DNA of 48,086 bases from NCBI GenBank assembly GCA_944358875.1, contig CALVRZ010000009.1:1-48086 (forward strand). The letters are read 5' to 3'. Made by a program: the position numbers and the translations under genes. The number at the start of each line of letters is the position of its first letter. Position 1 is the stretch's first letter. The notes under the pieces were generated by a model, which was not told where the DNA came from, did no database searches, and was given only the letters and a program-made list of their open reading frames with translations. Below are positions 31,595 through 40,450 of the stretch, in pieces. This stretch comes from an uncultured Bacilli bacterium. Lineage in GTDB: Bacteria > Bacillota_I > Bacilli_A > RF39 > UBA660.

Positions 31595-32674
31595 ATGAAG
31601 AAAACAGTTGTCATCGGTATGTCTGGTGGTGTCGATAGTTCAGTTGCAGCAATTTTACTTAAAGAGCAAGGGTATAATGTAATTGGATTATTTATGCGCA
31701 ACTGGGATAGTACTATTAACAATGATTATTTGGGTAATCCTAATTTAGATAATGATATATGTCCTCAAGAAGTTGATTATAATGATGCTTTAGAAGTTTG
31801 TAAGAAATTAGATATTCCTTTGCATAGAGTTGATTTTGTTAAAGAGTACTGGGATAATGTTTTTACTTATTTTTTGGATGAACTTAATAAAGGAAGAACA
31901 CCTAATCCAGATGTTATGTGTAATAAATATATTAAGTTTGATGCCTTTGTCGATAAAGCTAAAGAACTTGGTGCTGATTATATTGCAACGGGTCACTATG
32001 CTAAAATGGTCGATGGTAAGTTATATAAAGCTAAGGATAAGAATAAGGATCAAAGTTATTTTTTGGCATATGTTGATAAAGAGAAATTTAAAAATGTTTT
32101 ATTTCCACTTGGAGATATTGAAAAACCAGAAGTACGAAAGATTGCTTTGAAATATGATTTAGTGACTGCGAAAAAGAAGGATTCAACGGGAATATGCTTT
32201 ATTGGGGAACGTAATTTTACTAAATTTTTAGAAAATTATTTGCCTAATATTCCTGGTGAAATTGTTAATATTGACACTAATGAGGTCGTTGGGGAACATA
32301 TTGGACTTATGTATTATACTTTAGGTCAAAGACGTGGTTTACATTTGGGGGGTAATCATAATCGTAGTTTTGTTGTAAAGAAAGACTTAGAAAATAATAT
32401 TTTATATGTGGCAAATGGAGATGACAATAAATTTTTATATTCTAAGGAAGCGATTATTGAGAATTTTAATTTCTTGACAGATAATAAGATTACTGATTGT
32501 CAATGTAAATTTAGATATAGACAAAATGATATTGCTTGCCATGTTGAGTATATTGATGATAAAACTTTAAAAGTTTCGTACGATAATGCTAAAGCTGTAA
32601 CACCGGGTCAATTTTGTGTTTTATACGATGATGATTTGTGTTTAGGCGGAGGTATTATTAAAGAGGTTAGATAG
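31595..32674 (+). CDS. mnmA: tRNA-uridine 2-sulfurtransferase MnmA
   Basis: Adds the 2-thio group at U34 of Glu, Gln and Lys tRNAs, using ATP to activate the uridine and sulfur relayed from a cysteine desulfurase. The 359 residues show the PP-loop GMSGGVDSSVAA, the first catalytic Cys in TPNPDVMCNKYIKF, the second in STGICFIGERNF, and LGQRRGLHLGG in the middle domain, with a C-terminal beta-barrel. Monocistronic, with its own promoter and a strong terminator. With miaB, trmD and ttcA-like it makes this window rich in tRNA-modification genes. Confidence 0.97.
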   Translation: MKKTVVIGMSGGVDSSVAAILLKEQGYNVIGLFMRNWDSTINNDYLGNPNLDNDICPQEVDYNDALEVCKKLDIPLHRVDFVKEYWDNVFTYFLDELNKGRTPNPDVMCNKYIKFDAFVDKAKELGADYIATGHYAKMVDGKLYKAKDKNKDQSYFLAYVDKEKFKNVLFPLGDIEKPEVRKIALKYDLVTAKKKDSTGICFIGERNFTKFLENYLPNIPGEIVNIDTNEVVGEHIGLMYYTLGQRRGLHLGGNHNRSFVVKKDLENNILYVANGDDNKFLYSKEAIIENFNFLTDNKITDCQCKFRYRQNDIACHVEYIDDKTLKVSYDNAKAVTPGQFCVLYDDDLCLGGGIIKEVR

Positions 32675-32697
32675 TAATATTGTTATGAATTGATAGG

Positions 32698-32750
32698 AAT
32701 ACTTATTTACCAATTATTTATTTGTGATAGATTGGTTTAAGTATTTTTTT
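32698..32750 (+). terminator. Terminator of mnmA
   Basis: AATACTT pairs with AAGTATT and ACCAAT with ATTGGT in one long hairpin, followed by a T-run. Confidence 0.85.
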
Positions 32751-32763
32751 AATGTTAAACTTC

Positions 32764-32792
32764 TTGATATTCTTCCTTTTTAATGTTATACT
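32764..32792 (+). promoter_or_regulatory. Promoter of the XRE regulator
   Basis: TTGATA and TATACT are 17 bp apart. The roughly 70-nt leader before the gene includes AGACGCTGTAACG then TTTTTT. Confidence 0.7.
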
Positions 32793-32861
32793 TATATTAG
32801 ATGTTAAATAGACGCTGTAACGTTTTTTATGTGTCAACTTTAGATAAGGAGAGGATTATAA

Positions 32862-33641
32862 ATGAATATTATTGAAAAAATTAATTTAATACTTAAAAAA
32901 GCAAATATTTCAAAAGTTAATTTGGCTAAATATTTAGGTGTCTCTAGACAGATGGTATACAATTATTTAGATGGCGATGATTTGTCTAAAATTCCTAATG
33001 AAAAGTGTCAATTGTTATATAAATTACTAGAGGTAAATAATTCTTCGGAAATTAATGATTTAGAGCTTACTGATGATTATATACAAAGTGTGGGTAATAA
33101 AATATTTAACAGTAAAAAAAGTATTGTTAAAAAAGATGAAATTATTGAATTGTCTGGTTTAAAGAAAGAAGAACAAGACTTGATTAATGAGATTGTTTTC
33201 TTGATTAAAGAGATACTTAATGAAGATAAAACAAAAACTTCTTATACAACATTAACTTATTTATATCATTTTATGCAATCAATGGGGACAATGAAAGAAT
33301 TAAAATATATTCTTGGTTATGTTGCTAAGTCAGCTGGTTATGTTAAACCTAATGATTATGCATTTGAAGAAGATCATCAATTTGTTTTTGAAAGTATTAT
33401 GTATTCAGCAATGTCACTTTATAATAATGGCGGTGCTTCTAGAACGAAATTAGCACAATCTCATCGTCGTTGGGAAGAAGAGTTGGAACGTAAGAAAGAG
33501 GAAAAAATGAGTCGTACACAAGAACTTAATACGGCTAAAGTACAAGCATTAAGAGAATTAGGATACGATGAAATTAATACTCAGAATGCTAGTGAAGTTT
33601 TTGATAAAATTGCAGAGATTCAAAGCCGTAATATTGCTTAA
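32862..33641 (+). CDS. XRE-type helix-turn-helix protein with helical C-terminal domain
   Basis: A 259-residue DNA-binding protein. Residues 5-60 are an XRE/Cro-type HTH (ANISKVNLAKYLGVSRQMVYNYL). The long C-terminal domain is helical, with a charged coiled-coil-like stretch at about 205-230 (RRWEEELERKKEEKMSR). I do not recognise the C-terminal family. Ribosome binding site AAGGAGAGG. It is followed 12 nt later by a small unknown gene ending in a strong terminator, so the two form an operon. It could be a repressor of the operon itself; no operator is clear. Confidence 0.72.
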   Translation: MNIIEKINLILKKANISKVNLAKYLGVSRQMVYNYLDGDDLSKIPNEKCQLLYKLLEVNNSSEINDLELTDDYIQSVGNKIFNSKKSIVKKDEIIELSGLKKEEQDLINEIVFLIKEILNEDKTKTSYTTLTYLYHFMQSMGTMKELKYILGYVAKSAGYVKPNDYAFEEDHQFVFESIMYSAMSLYNNGGASRTKLAQSHRRWEEELERKKEEKMSRTQELNTAKVQALRELGYDEINTQNASEVFDKIAEIQSRNIA

Positions 33642-33653
33642 GAAGGTGGTTTG

Positions 33654-34028
33654 GTGAAAAAACTATATAAGGGTTTAATTGATGGACAAGAAATTTATTT
33701 TATGCCTAAAAGAGATCCTAAATGGATGAAAGAAATAGTTACTGGTATTACTTTTAGAACGAATAAAGTTGATTATTTAGTTATAATTAATCGTGATAGT
33801 TCTTATTATCAAGATGAAATTATTAAGTATATTACAAGTAAAACAGATAATTATAATGCTTTTTTTGATTTCTTGATGAGTTATAAGAATAGGGAAGATA
33901 TTGCTACTAATTATAGTCCAAAGAGAAAAAAACCTTTGAAAGTTCAGATAAAAATACTTAAGCGTAGTCGTTTTACGGGAGAAATTAAGAGTTGTAAAGT
34001 TATTGATGATGATAGAGAAGGGGAGTAG
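33654..34028 (+). CDS. Uncharacterised 124-residue protein in the XRE operon
   Basis: I do not recognise a family. The protein is soluble and basic in the C-terminal third (SPKRKKPLKVQIKILKRSRF), with no signal peptide. I choose GTG at 33654 behind AAGAAGGTGG; a TTG immediately before is possible. The gap to the regulator is short and a terminator follows, so the pair is co-transcribed. It may be a partner of the upstream HTH protein; that is inference from order only. Confidence 0.6.
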   Translation: MKKLYKGLIDGQEIYFMPKRDPKWMKEIVTGITFRTNKVDYLVIINRDSSYYQDEIIKYITSKTDNYNAFFDFLMSYKNREDIATNYSPKRKKPLKVQIKILKRSRFTGEIKSCKVIDDDREGE

Positions 34029-34055
34029 ATAATAAAATCTATCCCCTACTTTTTT
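34020..34055 (+). terminator. Terminator after the XRE operon
   Basis: GGGG and TAGAT pair with ATCTA and CCCC around AATAAA, ending in a T-run. Confidence 0.8.
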
Positions 34056-34317
34056 GATATTTGTAGTAGGGGAGTTGGTTATATTTAAATATTTGTTATT
34101 AATATAGCAATTTTACTATCTTATTTTAATTTTTTTTATTTGCTTGTACATTATAATATGAATGAAATATATATTTTCAATTAAAATTAAATTAAATTAA
34201 AAATGAATATATAATATATATTGTTATATGATTTAATTTGATTTGATTAGAATCGATTAGTATATATATTAAAAAAATGGTTACTTCCCCTACTTTGATT
34301 ATATTTATAAATAGGGG
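34043..34317. repeat. Two related CCCCTA...TAGGGG hairpins
   Basis: At 34043-34072 and 34287-34317, CCCCTACTTT is followed after about 14 nt by TAGGGGA and CTT or GTT. They are similar in the loop as well, so they look like copies of one element about 245 bp apart. Confidence 0.5.
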
Positions 34318-34680
34318 ACTTGCTTAGGGGAATAATTAGTTAAATTATGATTAATGATAATATAGTATTGGATATTAATTAAAAATATAAATTTAAAATG
34401 GGGCTCTAATTTAATTTGAAAATTAATTTTATGGATAGTTATGTATTTAAAATTAAAATTTAGATAAATATATTTAATGAAAATTGATAAAATGAAGATA
34501 TATAAATGAATATTATTACTAAAATAAACAAACTTATTTAATATAACATATCTTATTTTATAATAATATCTTAGTTCCGATAATATATATTATGTAAAGT
34601 TCTATAAAAAAGAAAAAAAGAATAGTAATAAAATAATACGTTATTAGTATACTATTTTTAATCTTGGTAATAATATTATG
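34056..34680. other. Gene-free, extremely AT-rich 620-bp stretch
   Basis: No ORF or RNA gene that I can support. It is dominated by A and T with short repeats of TTAAATTAAA-type and TGATTTAATTTGATTTGATT, and holds the second CCCCTA hairpin. It could be the remnant of a lost gene or a region with structural function. Confidence 0.6.
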
Positions 34681-34694
34681 GGAGGAAATAAAAT

Positions 34695-34901
34695 ATGGAT
34701 AAAGAAAATAAACAAACTATCAAATGTGATGTTCATACTTGCAAATATAATAATACAGATAATGATATGTGTGAACTTGATGAAGTTAAAATTAGTTGTA
34801 CTTGTGATAATGATGACTGTGACAATACTAATGATACAATTTGTTACAGTTTTGAAGAATCTTCTTTAGATGAAGATGAAGAAAATGAAGAAGAAGAGTA
34901 A
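34695..34901 (+). CDS. DUF1540 cysteine-rich protein
   Basis: A 68-residue protein of the DUF1540 family. Cysteines follow the family pattern: IKCDVHTCKYNN, MCELDEVKISC, a CDNDDCDN segment and ICYSFEE, presumably binding a metal. The C-terminus is highly acidic (DEDEENEEEE). Such proteins are common in spore formers and other Bacillota, with unknown function. ATG at 34695 follows GGGAGG. It converges on the phosphohexomutase gene, with a shared terminator in the 3' ends. Confidence 0.85.
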   Translation: MDKENKQTIKCDVHTCKYNNTDNDMCELDEVKISCTCDNDDCDNTNDTICYSFEESSLDEDEENEEEE

Positions 34902-34920
34902 CTCCTACTCTCCTTCTTTT
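34890..34920. terminator. Bidirectional terminator between DUF1540 and phosphohexomutase genes
   Basis: GAAGAAGAGTA and TACTCTCCTTC pair with one mismatch around ACTCC. A T-run follows on the plus strand. The dyad lies within the last codons of both genes. Confidence 0.7.
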
Positions 34921-36275
34921 ATTTTGGTTAATAAGTTATTGAATTCAGTACTTATTTCTTTTAATCTTGCTTCAGTTTTGGCTTCGTAGCGGTAAGTTAT
35001 ATTAGGACCGGTATTTGAGGCTCTAATTAGGGCAAAACCGTCGTCAAATAAGACTTTAATACCATCAATAGTTAGTATTTGATAGTTTTTATTTAAACAG
35101 TATTCTTTTACTTTATTTATAAATTCTTCTTTGTGGGCATCTGCTACTTCTAATTTTAGTTCTTTTGTTGAATAATATTTAGTGATTCCCTCAAGTAATT
35201 CGGATACTTCCTTATTAGTATTAGATAAGATTTCAATTAACCTTAGACTAGCATAGATACCATCATCATACCCAGGAAAGCGATCTCTAAAATAGACATG
35301 GCCTGAGTATTCGCCTCCGAAAGGATAATCGCCACGAACAACTTCGGCTTTAGTATATGAATTACCAGTTCGATAACATACGGGTTCAATACCTAGTTTG
35401 ATTAATTCATCTTCTAATGATTTAGAACATTTGACATCATATAATGCTTTCTTTTTAGTTACTTTATTATAAATATTACGCCAAATAATTATCATAAATT
35501 TATCTGTTTCAATCATGTTACCCTTTTCATCAACTACCCCTACTCTATCGCCATCGCCATCGTAGGCTACTCCGAGGTTGGCATGTTCAGAAATTACTTT
35601 TTCTTTTAGTTGTTTTAGATTTTCTTCAACACATGGATCAGGGTGATGATTAGGAAAATCTGGGTCTGATTCTGCGAATAAGGGGATTGATGTGATATTT
35701 AGCTTTTGGAAGATATCTTTGGCTACAATACTTGTTGTGCCATTGCCACAGTCAAAGATAACTTTTAGAGGTCTATCTGTTAAATGGATATCTTTAGTTA
35801 GTAATTCAATATAGGCATCTTTGACATCATGATGGGTTAAACTACCCTTCCCTTCACTAAATTGTCCTTTTTCAATTATTTCATATAGCTCATAGACATC
35901 TTTACCATAAGTATTATGAATACCATTATAACTAAATTTAAAACCATTATATTCTTTAGGATTATGAGAAGCCGTAATCATAATACCACATTTAATGTTT
36001 AGATAATCCCATGAGAAATAATACATAGGTGTTGTTACTAGTCCTAGTAAGTGGACATTGATGCCACCTTCTTGGAGACCCTTAACTAATTCTTGCATAA
36101 GGGGAACAGATGAGTGACGGTTATCATATCCAACAATAGTATCTTTCTTGTTTAATTCTGTTAATTTAGTAGCAAAGGCTCTTCCTACTAAATAAGCTAT
36201 ATCTGGTGTTAAATCTTCACCATAGATACCTCTGATATCGTATTCACGAAACATTAATTTATTAATTTTAGTCAT
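34905..36275 (-). CDS. Phosphomannomutase/phosphoglucomutase
   Basis: An alpha-D-phosphohexomutase that interconverts hexose 6- and 1-phosphates, feeding nucleotide-sugar and cell-surface glycan synthesis. The 456 residues show FREYDIRGIYGED, the active phosphoserine loop TASHNPKEYNGFK, the metal loop DGDGDRVG, and the sugar-binding GGEYSGHVYF. The C-terminal domain carries RASNTGPNITYRYEA, the phosphate-contact loop. Whether it prefers mannose or glucose (ManB/AlgC type) cannot be told by eye. Last gene in a minus-strand operon with xer and the membrane protein gene. Confidence 0.93.
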   Translation of the reverse strand: MTKINKLMFREYDIRGIYGEDLTPDIAYLVGRAFATKLTELNKKDTIVGYDNRHSSVPLMQELVKGLQEGGINVHLLGLVTTPMYYFSWDYLNIKCGIMITASHNPKEYNGFKFSYNGIHNTYGKDVYELYEIIEKGQFSEGKGSLTHHDVKDAYIELLTKDIHLTDRPLKVIFDCGNGTTSIVAKDIFQKLNITSIPLFAESDPDFPNHHPDPCVEENLKQLKEKVISEHANLGVAYDGDGDRVGVVDEKGNMIETDKFMIIIWRNIYNKVTKKKALYDVKCSKSLEDELIKLGIEPVCYRTGNSYTKAEVVRGDYPFGGEYSGHVYFRDRFPGYDDGIYASLRLIEILSNTNKEVSELLEGITKYYSTKELKLEVADAHKEEFINKVKEYCLNKNYQILTIDGIKVLFDDGFALIRASNTGPNITYRYEAKTEARLKEISTEFNNLLTKIKEGE

Positions 36276-36307
36276 ATTATTCCTTCTTTCTTTTTATAAT
36301 GTTGTTT

Positions 36308-37222
36308 TTAACCGCGGGGGTGATATAGTTTATAATTTTCAATTTTTGTATCATCACTTAAATTAGTATAGATACCTGTCGTCGATAGATTTTCATGACC
36401 TAACATAATTTGAATGCTTCTTAGGTCGGCGCCATTATTTAAAAGATGAGTAGCAAAAGAATGTCTTAACATATGGGGTGTTATATTCTTGGTAATACCA
36501 ACATTTTCGGCTATTTTTTTTAAGATGAAGAGAAAACCTTGTCTAGTCATAGGTTTACCATGATTATTTAAAAATATTTTATTAGTTAAATAACCTTTTT
36601 TCATACTATCACGATATTCCATTATATATATTTCAACATATTTTAGAGCAATATCACCAATAGGAACAATACGTTCTTTACTACCTTTACCATAACATCT
36701 TACATATTTTTGGTCAAAATCAATATCACTTAATTCAAGATTACATAATTCACTTACTCTAAGACCGGTTGCATACATTAATTCAATCATAGCTTTATTA
36801 CGGTAGTCAAAAGGGGTATTTAGAGGTATGTCTAATAAGGCTTTTACTTCTTCAAAAGTTAGAACATTAGGTAAGTGTTGATAAAAACGAGGGGGTTCAA
36901 TTTTACTACTGATATCTTCAATATTAAATTCTTTGGCTAAATATTTATGAAAGGTTTTTATGGAAGATATTTTTCTTACGGTGGTATAAATACTTGGATT
37001 TGATTTATCTAAGTAAGTTAGATAGGCAACAATATTATCTTTAGTTATCTTTTGATAATTTATTTGGTGTTCTTCTAAATAAGCTAAATATAAATATGTA
37101 TCATAGATATAGGAATTGATACTATTATCTGATAAGTGCTTACTAGTTAGAAGGTATACTTGGTATTCTTCGATTAGTTTTTGGGTTTGATTATTTAATT
37201 TTAGTTTTTGAATATCTAGCAT
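36308..37222 (-). CDS. Xer-type tyrosine recombinase
   Basis: A 304-residue tyrosine recombinase of XerC/XerD type that would resolve chromosome dimers at dif. Seen: N-terminal SAM-like domain (YLLTSKHLSDNSINSYIYD), then catalytic RVSELCNLELSDIDF (Arg), YGKGSKERIVPIG (Lys), HMLRHSFATHLLNNGADL (His-Arg), and LGHENLSTTGIYTNL (His and Tyr). Unlike the RIT enzymes its codon use matches the core genes. It begins 4 nt after the stop of the upstream gene. It is unclear which of XerC, XerD or a stand-alone XerS-like type it represents. Confidence 0.85.
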   Translation of the reverse strand: MLDIQKLKLNNQTQKLIEEYQVYLLTSKHLSDNSINSYIYDTYLYLAYLEEHQINYQKITKDNIVAYLTYLDKSNPSIYTTVRKISSIKTFHKYLAKEFNIEDISSKIEPPRFYQHLPNVLTFEEVKALLDIPLNTPFDYRNKAMIELMYATGLRVSELCNLELSDIDFDQKYVRCYGKGSKERIVPIGDIALKYVEIYIMEYRDSMKKGYLTNKIFLNNHGKPMTRQGFLFILKKIAENVGITKNITPHMLRHSFATHLLNNGADLRSIQIMLGHENLSTTGIYTNLSDDTKIENYKLYHPRG

Positions 37223-37226
37223 GTGA

Positions 37227-37691
37227 TCACCTCTTTGTTTCGAAGTTTATTTGGGCTTGAGCTAATTTTTGATAATGATTTTTGTTTTTAGTTCTTTTTA
37301 ATTGATTGAAGATAATATCGTAGACCATTTCCCAAATGACAACCCAACCGGCGATGAGGAATAATTCACTGATAAAAGAGATGAGGTTTTCAGAGATAAT
37401 AATAAGAAGAATACCTATTATTAAAAGAATTAAACGATAGATATCATCATATTTATCAATTTGTTTGAGATGGCCATACTTATGGTTATAATGGTTATTT
37501 ATAACTTTTTTTATCTTATCTTCTTCTTCTTTAGTAAACTTTCCTTTAATATTGATGGCTATTTTTTCTTTTGGTTTAATAGATTTGCTGCTATCTAAAA
37601 GAAAATTACTTAGTTCGTCATTTAAAAATTCATCATTAAATTTGTTATAGATATCATTATGGCTTTCAATAGTTATATTTATTGTTTTCAT
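37227..37691 (-). CDS. Uncharacterised membrane protein with two helices
   Basis: No family recognised. 154 residues; the N-terminal 80 are soluble and charged, followed by two adjacent hydrophobic helices (about 86-101, LILLIIGILLIIIS, and 104-128, SFISELFLIAGWVVIWEMVYDII), and a basic C-terminus. It is first in the operon with xer and phosphohexomutase. AGGAGGATAT precedes its ATG. A TATAAT -10 lies about 35 nt upstream on the minus strand. Confidence 0.7.
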   Translation of the reverse strand: MKTINITIESHNDIYNKFNDEFLNDELSNFLLDSSKSIKPKEKIAINIKGKFTKEEEDKIKKVINNHYNHKYGHLKQIDKYDDIYRLILLIIGILLIIISENLISFISELFLIAGWVVIWEMVYDIIFNQLKRTKNKNHYQKLAQAQINFETKR

Positions 37692-37815
37692 ATATCCTCC
37701 TTGTGTACTACCTTAAATTAATTATAGCATAAATTTAATTTTTTTAGGTATTAAATTTACTTACTTTACTATTTACTTATGTTTTTTTCTTTGTTAAAAT
37801 TATTATGGTGATTTT

Positions 37816-39027
37816 ATGAATGAATTATTAGCTTTTAAACTTAGACCAAAGAAATTAGATGAAGTTGTGGGACAGCAGCATTTGATTGGGGAAGGTAAAA
37901 TTATTGCTAATATGGTTAAAAATAAAAAGTTATTTTCGATGATTTTATATGGTAAACCTGGGATTGGAAAAACGAGTATTGCTACGGCGATTGTTAATGA
38001 ACTTGATATTCGGTATCGGATGTTAAATGCGGTAGTTAATAATAAAAAAGATTTTGATGTAGTCGTCGAAGAAGCTAAAGTTTATGGTGGTATAGTCTTG
38101 ATTATGGATGAAATTCATAGGATGAATAAGGATAAGCAAGATCTACTTCTCCCCTATTTGGAAAGTGGACTTATTGTGTTAATTGGGATGACTACTTCTA
38201 ATCCTTATCATAGTATTAATCCGGCGATTAGGAGTAGATGTCAGATTTTTGAACTTAAAGAGATTAATCATGATGATATGAAGATAGCTATGGACCGGGC
38301 TATTAAAAGTGCATATTTACCGGAAATTAAGATCGATGATGAAGCGATAGATATGATTATTAATTTATCGGGTAGTGATTTGCGTTTTGCTTATAATTTG
38401 TTAGAAGTTAGTTATTATGCTAATGATGAACATCGAATTGATACGAAGATTATTGAAAGCGTATCAGGAAAAAAGAATATTTTTCATGATAAGGATGGCG
38501 ATGGTTATTATGATTTATTAAGTGCTTTGCAGAAATCAATTCGAGGAAGTGACGTGCATGCTAGTGTTTATTATTTGGCGAGATTAATTGAAGGTGGGGA
38601 TTTGGAAAGTATTTGTAGGCGATTATCTGTGATTGTCTATGAAGATATTGGACTTGCTAATTCTAGTATGGGCCCTAAAGTGGATGCGGCCGTGAACTGT
38701 GCTTTGCGATTAGGTTTACCTGAAGCTAGAATTCCCCTTAGTTGTGTGGTTATTGAGCTTGCTTTATCCCCTAAAACGAATAGTGCTGAGTTAGCTATTG
38801 ATAAGGCATTAAACGATATTAGGTCTTTTGATACAGGGAATGTACCTAAACATTTGCATAATCCTAGTGATACTTATTTGTATCCACATGATTATCCTAA
38901 TAGTTATGTTAAACAACAGTATTTGCCTGATCGGATTAAGAATAGAGAGTATTATACGCCTAAGAATAATCGTAATGAGAGATTATTAAAAGATATTATG
39001 GATAAACTTAAAAGATACAATGGTTAG
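37816..39027 (+). CDS. rarA: Replication-associated recombination protein RarA
   Basis: An AAA+ ATPase related to RuvB and clamp loaders, acting at stalled replication forks. The 403 residues show FKLRPKKLDEVVGQQHLIG, Walker A GKPGIGKTS, Walker B VLIMDEIHRMN, sensor and Arg finger (TTSNPYHSINPAIRSRC), and the C-terminal MgsA/RarA tetramerisation domain (ALQKSIRGSDVHASVYYLARLI, KHLHNPSDTYLYPHDYPNSYV). ATG at 37816; a TTTACT, 17 bp, TAAAAT promoter candidate lies just upstream. It converges with tcdA. Confidence 0.95.
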   Translation: MNELLAFKLRPKKLDEVVGQQHLIGEGKIIANMVKNKKLFSMILYGKPGIGKTSIATAIVNELDIRYRMLNAVVNNKKDFDVVVEEAKVYGGIVLIMDEIHRMNKDKQDLLLPYLESGLIVLIGMTTSNPYHSINPAIRSRCQIFELKEINHDDMKIAMDRAIKSAYLPEIKIDDEAIDMIINLSGSDLRFAYNLLEVSYYANDEHRIDTKIIESVSGKKNIFHDKDGDGYYDLLSALQKSIRGSDVHASVYYLARLIEGGDLESICRRLSVIVYEDIGLANSSMGPKVDAAVNCALRLGLPEARIPLSCVVIELALSPKTNSAELAIDKALNDIRSFDTGNVPKHLHNPSDTYLYPHDYPNSYVKQQYLPDRIKNREYYTPKNNRNERLLKDIMDKLKRYNG

Positions 39028-39037
39028 TTGTATCTTT
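39011..39037. terminator. Bidirectional terminator between rarA and tcdA
   Basis: A perfect 10-bp stem AAAGATACAA/TTGTATCTTT with loop TGGTTAG spans the two 3' ends. Confidence 0.75.
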
Positions 39038-39719
39038 ATTCTTTGGTATGGATAATGTCATCTATAATGTATTTGGTTAGTAAAAGTCCAGCATAGGCAG
39101 GTACGTAACTTATAGATGAGATATGAGGACTTTGGGTTTTGATTGGGGGTTCGGTTGAAGCAACAACGGGAAGTTTGTTTGATAGTTGGTTATCTTTGAT
39201 GTATTTTCTTATGATTTTGGCTAATGGGTCATAAGATGTTTTATCAATGGTGGTTATTTTTAGAAGTGATGGGTCTAGTTTATTACCGGTTCCCATGCAT
39301 GATATTAATTTAATATTTCGATTTGATGCTTCTTTAATAAGCATTTTTTTGGTGTTAATGCTATCGCAGGCATCAATAATATAATCGATATGATACTTAA
39401 AGAGTTCTTCAAAGTTTTCTTCATTTAAATATAAATCAAGGGGAATAATATTTAAAAGGGGGTTGATAGTAAGAGCTCTTTTTTGAGCTTCTGTTACTTT
39501 TTTTTGACCGATGTTATTTTGCGTAGTAATTATTTGCCTATTTAGATTAGTTAGATCAATGGTATCATAGTCAACAATAATAAGATTTTGAATACCACTT
39601 CTAACTAATGTTTCTAAAGCATAGCCCCCTACTCCTCCTAATCCGATTAGAGCAACAGTCTGTTTTTGAATTTTTGCTAAATTATCTTCACCAATTAGGG
39701 ATATTTGTCGTTCAAACAT
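39036..39719 (-). CDS. tcdA: tRNA threonylcarbamoyladenosine dehydratase
   Basis: A ThiF/E1-like ATP-dependent enzyme that cyclises t6A37 of tRNA to ct6A. The 227 residues carry the nucleotide-binding IGLGGVGGYALETLVRSGI, VDYDTIDLTNLNRQI and DYIIDACDSI. The length, with a short C-terminal part (PVVASTEPPI), fits TcdA (YgdL, CsdL) rather than ThiF or MoeB. Two bases separate it from bcp, so they form an operon. Confidence 0.9.
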   Translation of the reverse strand: MFERQISLIGEDNLAKIQKQTVALIGLGGVGGYALETLVRSGIQNLIIVDYDTIDLTNLNRQIITTQNNIGQKKVTEAQKRALTINPLLNIIPLDLYLNEENFEELFKYHIDYIIDACDSINTKKMLIKEASNRNIKLISCMGTGNKLDPSLLKITTIDKTSYDPLAKIIRKYIKDNQLSNKLPVVASTEPPIKTQSPHISSISYVPAYAGLLLTKYIIDDIIHTKE

Positions 39720-39721
39720 GT

Positions 39722-40180
39722 CTAAACTCCAATTTCTTTTAGTAAATCTTTAATATGGGTTTTGTAATCAACATCTTCAAAAACATGAGTGATGATACCT
39801 TCTTCGTTAATTATGTAGGTTGATCTTGATATTCCTAGGTACTTTTTACCATACATGCTCTTTTCTTTTAAGACATCATATAGTTTACATACTTCTTTAT
39901 CTTTATCTGCTAGTAAAGTAAAGGGAAGTTTATACATATTTTTAAATTTGGTATGAGAACTAGCTGTATCTTTGCTGATACCGATGATATGGTAATTGTT
40001 TTCTTTAAATAGTTGATAGTTATCGCGAAAATCACAAGCTTCCTTAGTACAACCTGTCGTCATATCTTTAGGATAGAAATATAGAATAACTTTCTTGCCT
40101 AAATAATCATCTAAGGACACTAGTTCTTTGTTTTCATTTGGTAAAGTAAAATGGGGCGCTTTGGTATTTATTTTTAACAT
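39722..40180 (-). CDS. bcp: Thioredoxin-dependent peroxiredoxin Bcp (PrxQ)
   Basis: Reduces peroxides with electrons from thioredoxin. The 152 residues have the thioredoxin fold with FYPKDMTTGCTKEACDFRD, giving both the peroxidatic Cys (TGC) and the resolving Cys five residues later, as in classic 2-Cys PrxQ. KAPHFTLPNENKELVSLDDY opens the protein. AAGGAGG precedes the ATG. The 6S-like RNA lies just upstream on the same strand. Confidence 0.94.
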   Translation of the reverse strand: MLKINTKAPHFTLPNENKELVSLDDYLGKKVILYFYPKDMTTGCTKEACDFRDNYQLFKENNYHIIGISKDTASSHTKFKNMYKLPFTLLADKDKEVCKLYDVLKEKSMYGKKYLGISRSTYIINEEGIITHVFEDVDYKTHIKDLLKEIGV

Positions 40181-40205
40181 ATTATTCCTCCTTTTTAAAT
40201 TACAT

Positions 40206-40386
40206 AATAAAACCCAGAGGGCCGTCTCTATTTAAGATAAAACCCGCGCGTAACCACACAGGTGGGTAATTACAATATATTAATTAGGATTCCTACGATG
40301 TAGGTCTTCAACACATAATATATATTAAATTCCCTATATATATCTTTAGTCGGTTTTATGCTATAGATAACGTACTCTCTAGGTAA
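40206..40386 (-). ncRNA. ssrS: Candidate 6S RNA
   Basis: On the minus strand, a TATAAT at about 40391-40396 would start an RNA of about 180 nt. Its ends pair: CCTAGAGAG near the 5' end with CCCTCTGGG near the 3' end, which is followed by TTTTATT. Inside, ATAAAACC pairs with GGTTTTAT and GGGAATT with AATTACCC, making one long rod with bulges and an apical CCTAC/GTAGG hairpin. Length, closed rod shape and terminator-like 3' end fit 6S RNA, which binds the housekeeping RNA polymerase. No protein ORF is present and no T-box or riboswitch signature is seen. Confidence 0.5.
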
Positions 40387-40450
40387 TTTGATTATAACAT
40401 AGTTTAGATATTATTACTACTTTTTTAACCTATAGTTAATTTATTTTAGA

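Noticed and set aside
40206..40386. T-box or metabolite riboswitch upstream of bcp
   Set aside because: It lacks the UGGNACCGCG core and known riboswitch motifs, and it ends in its own terminal stem and U-run before bcp.
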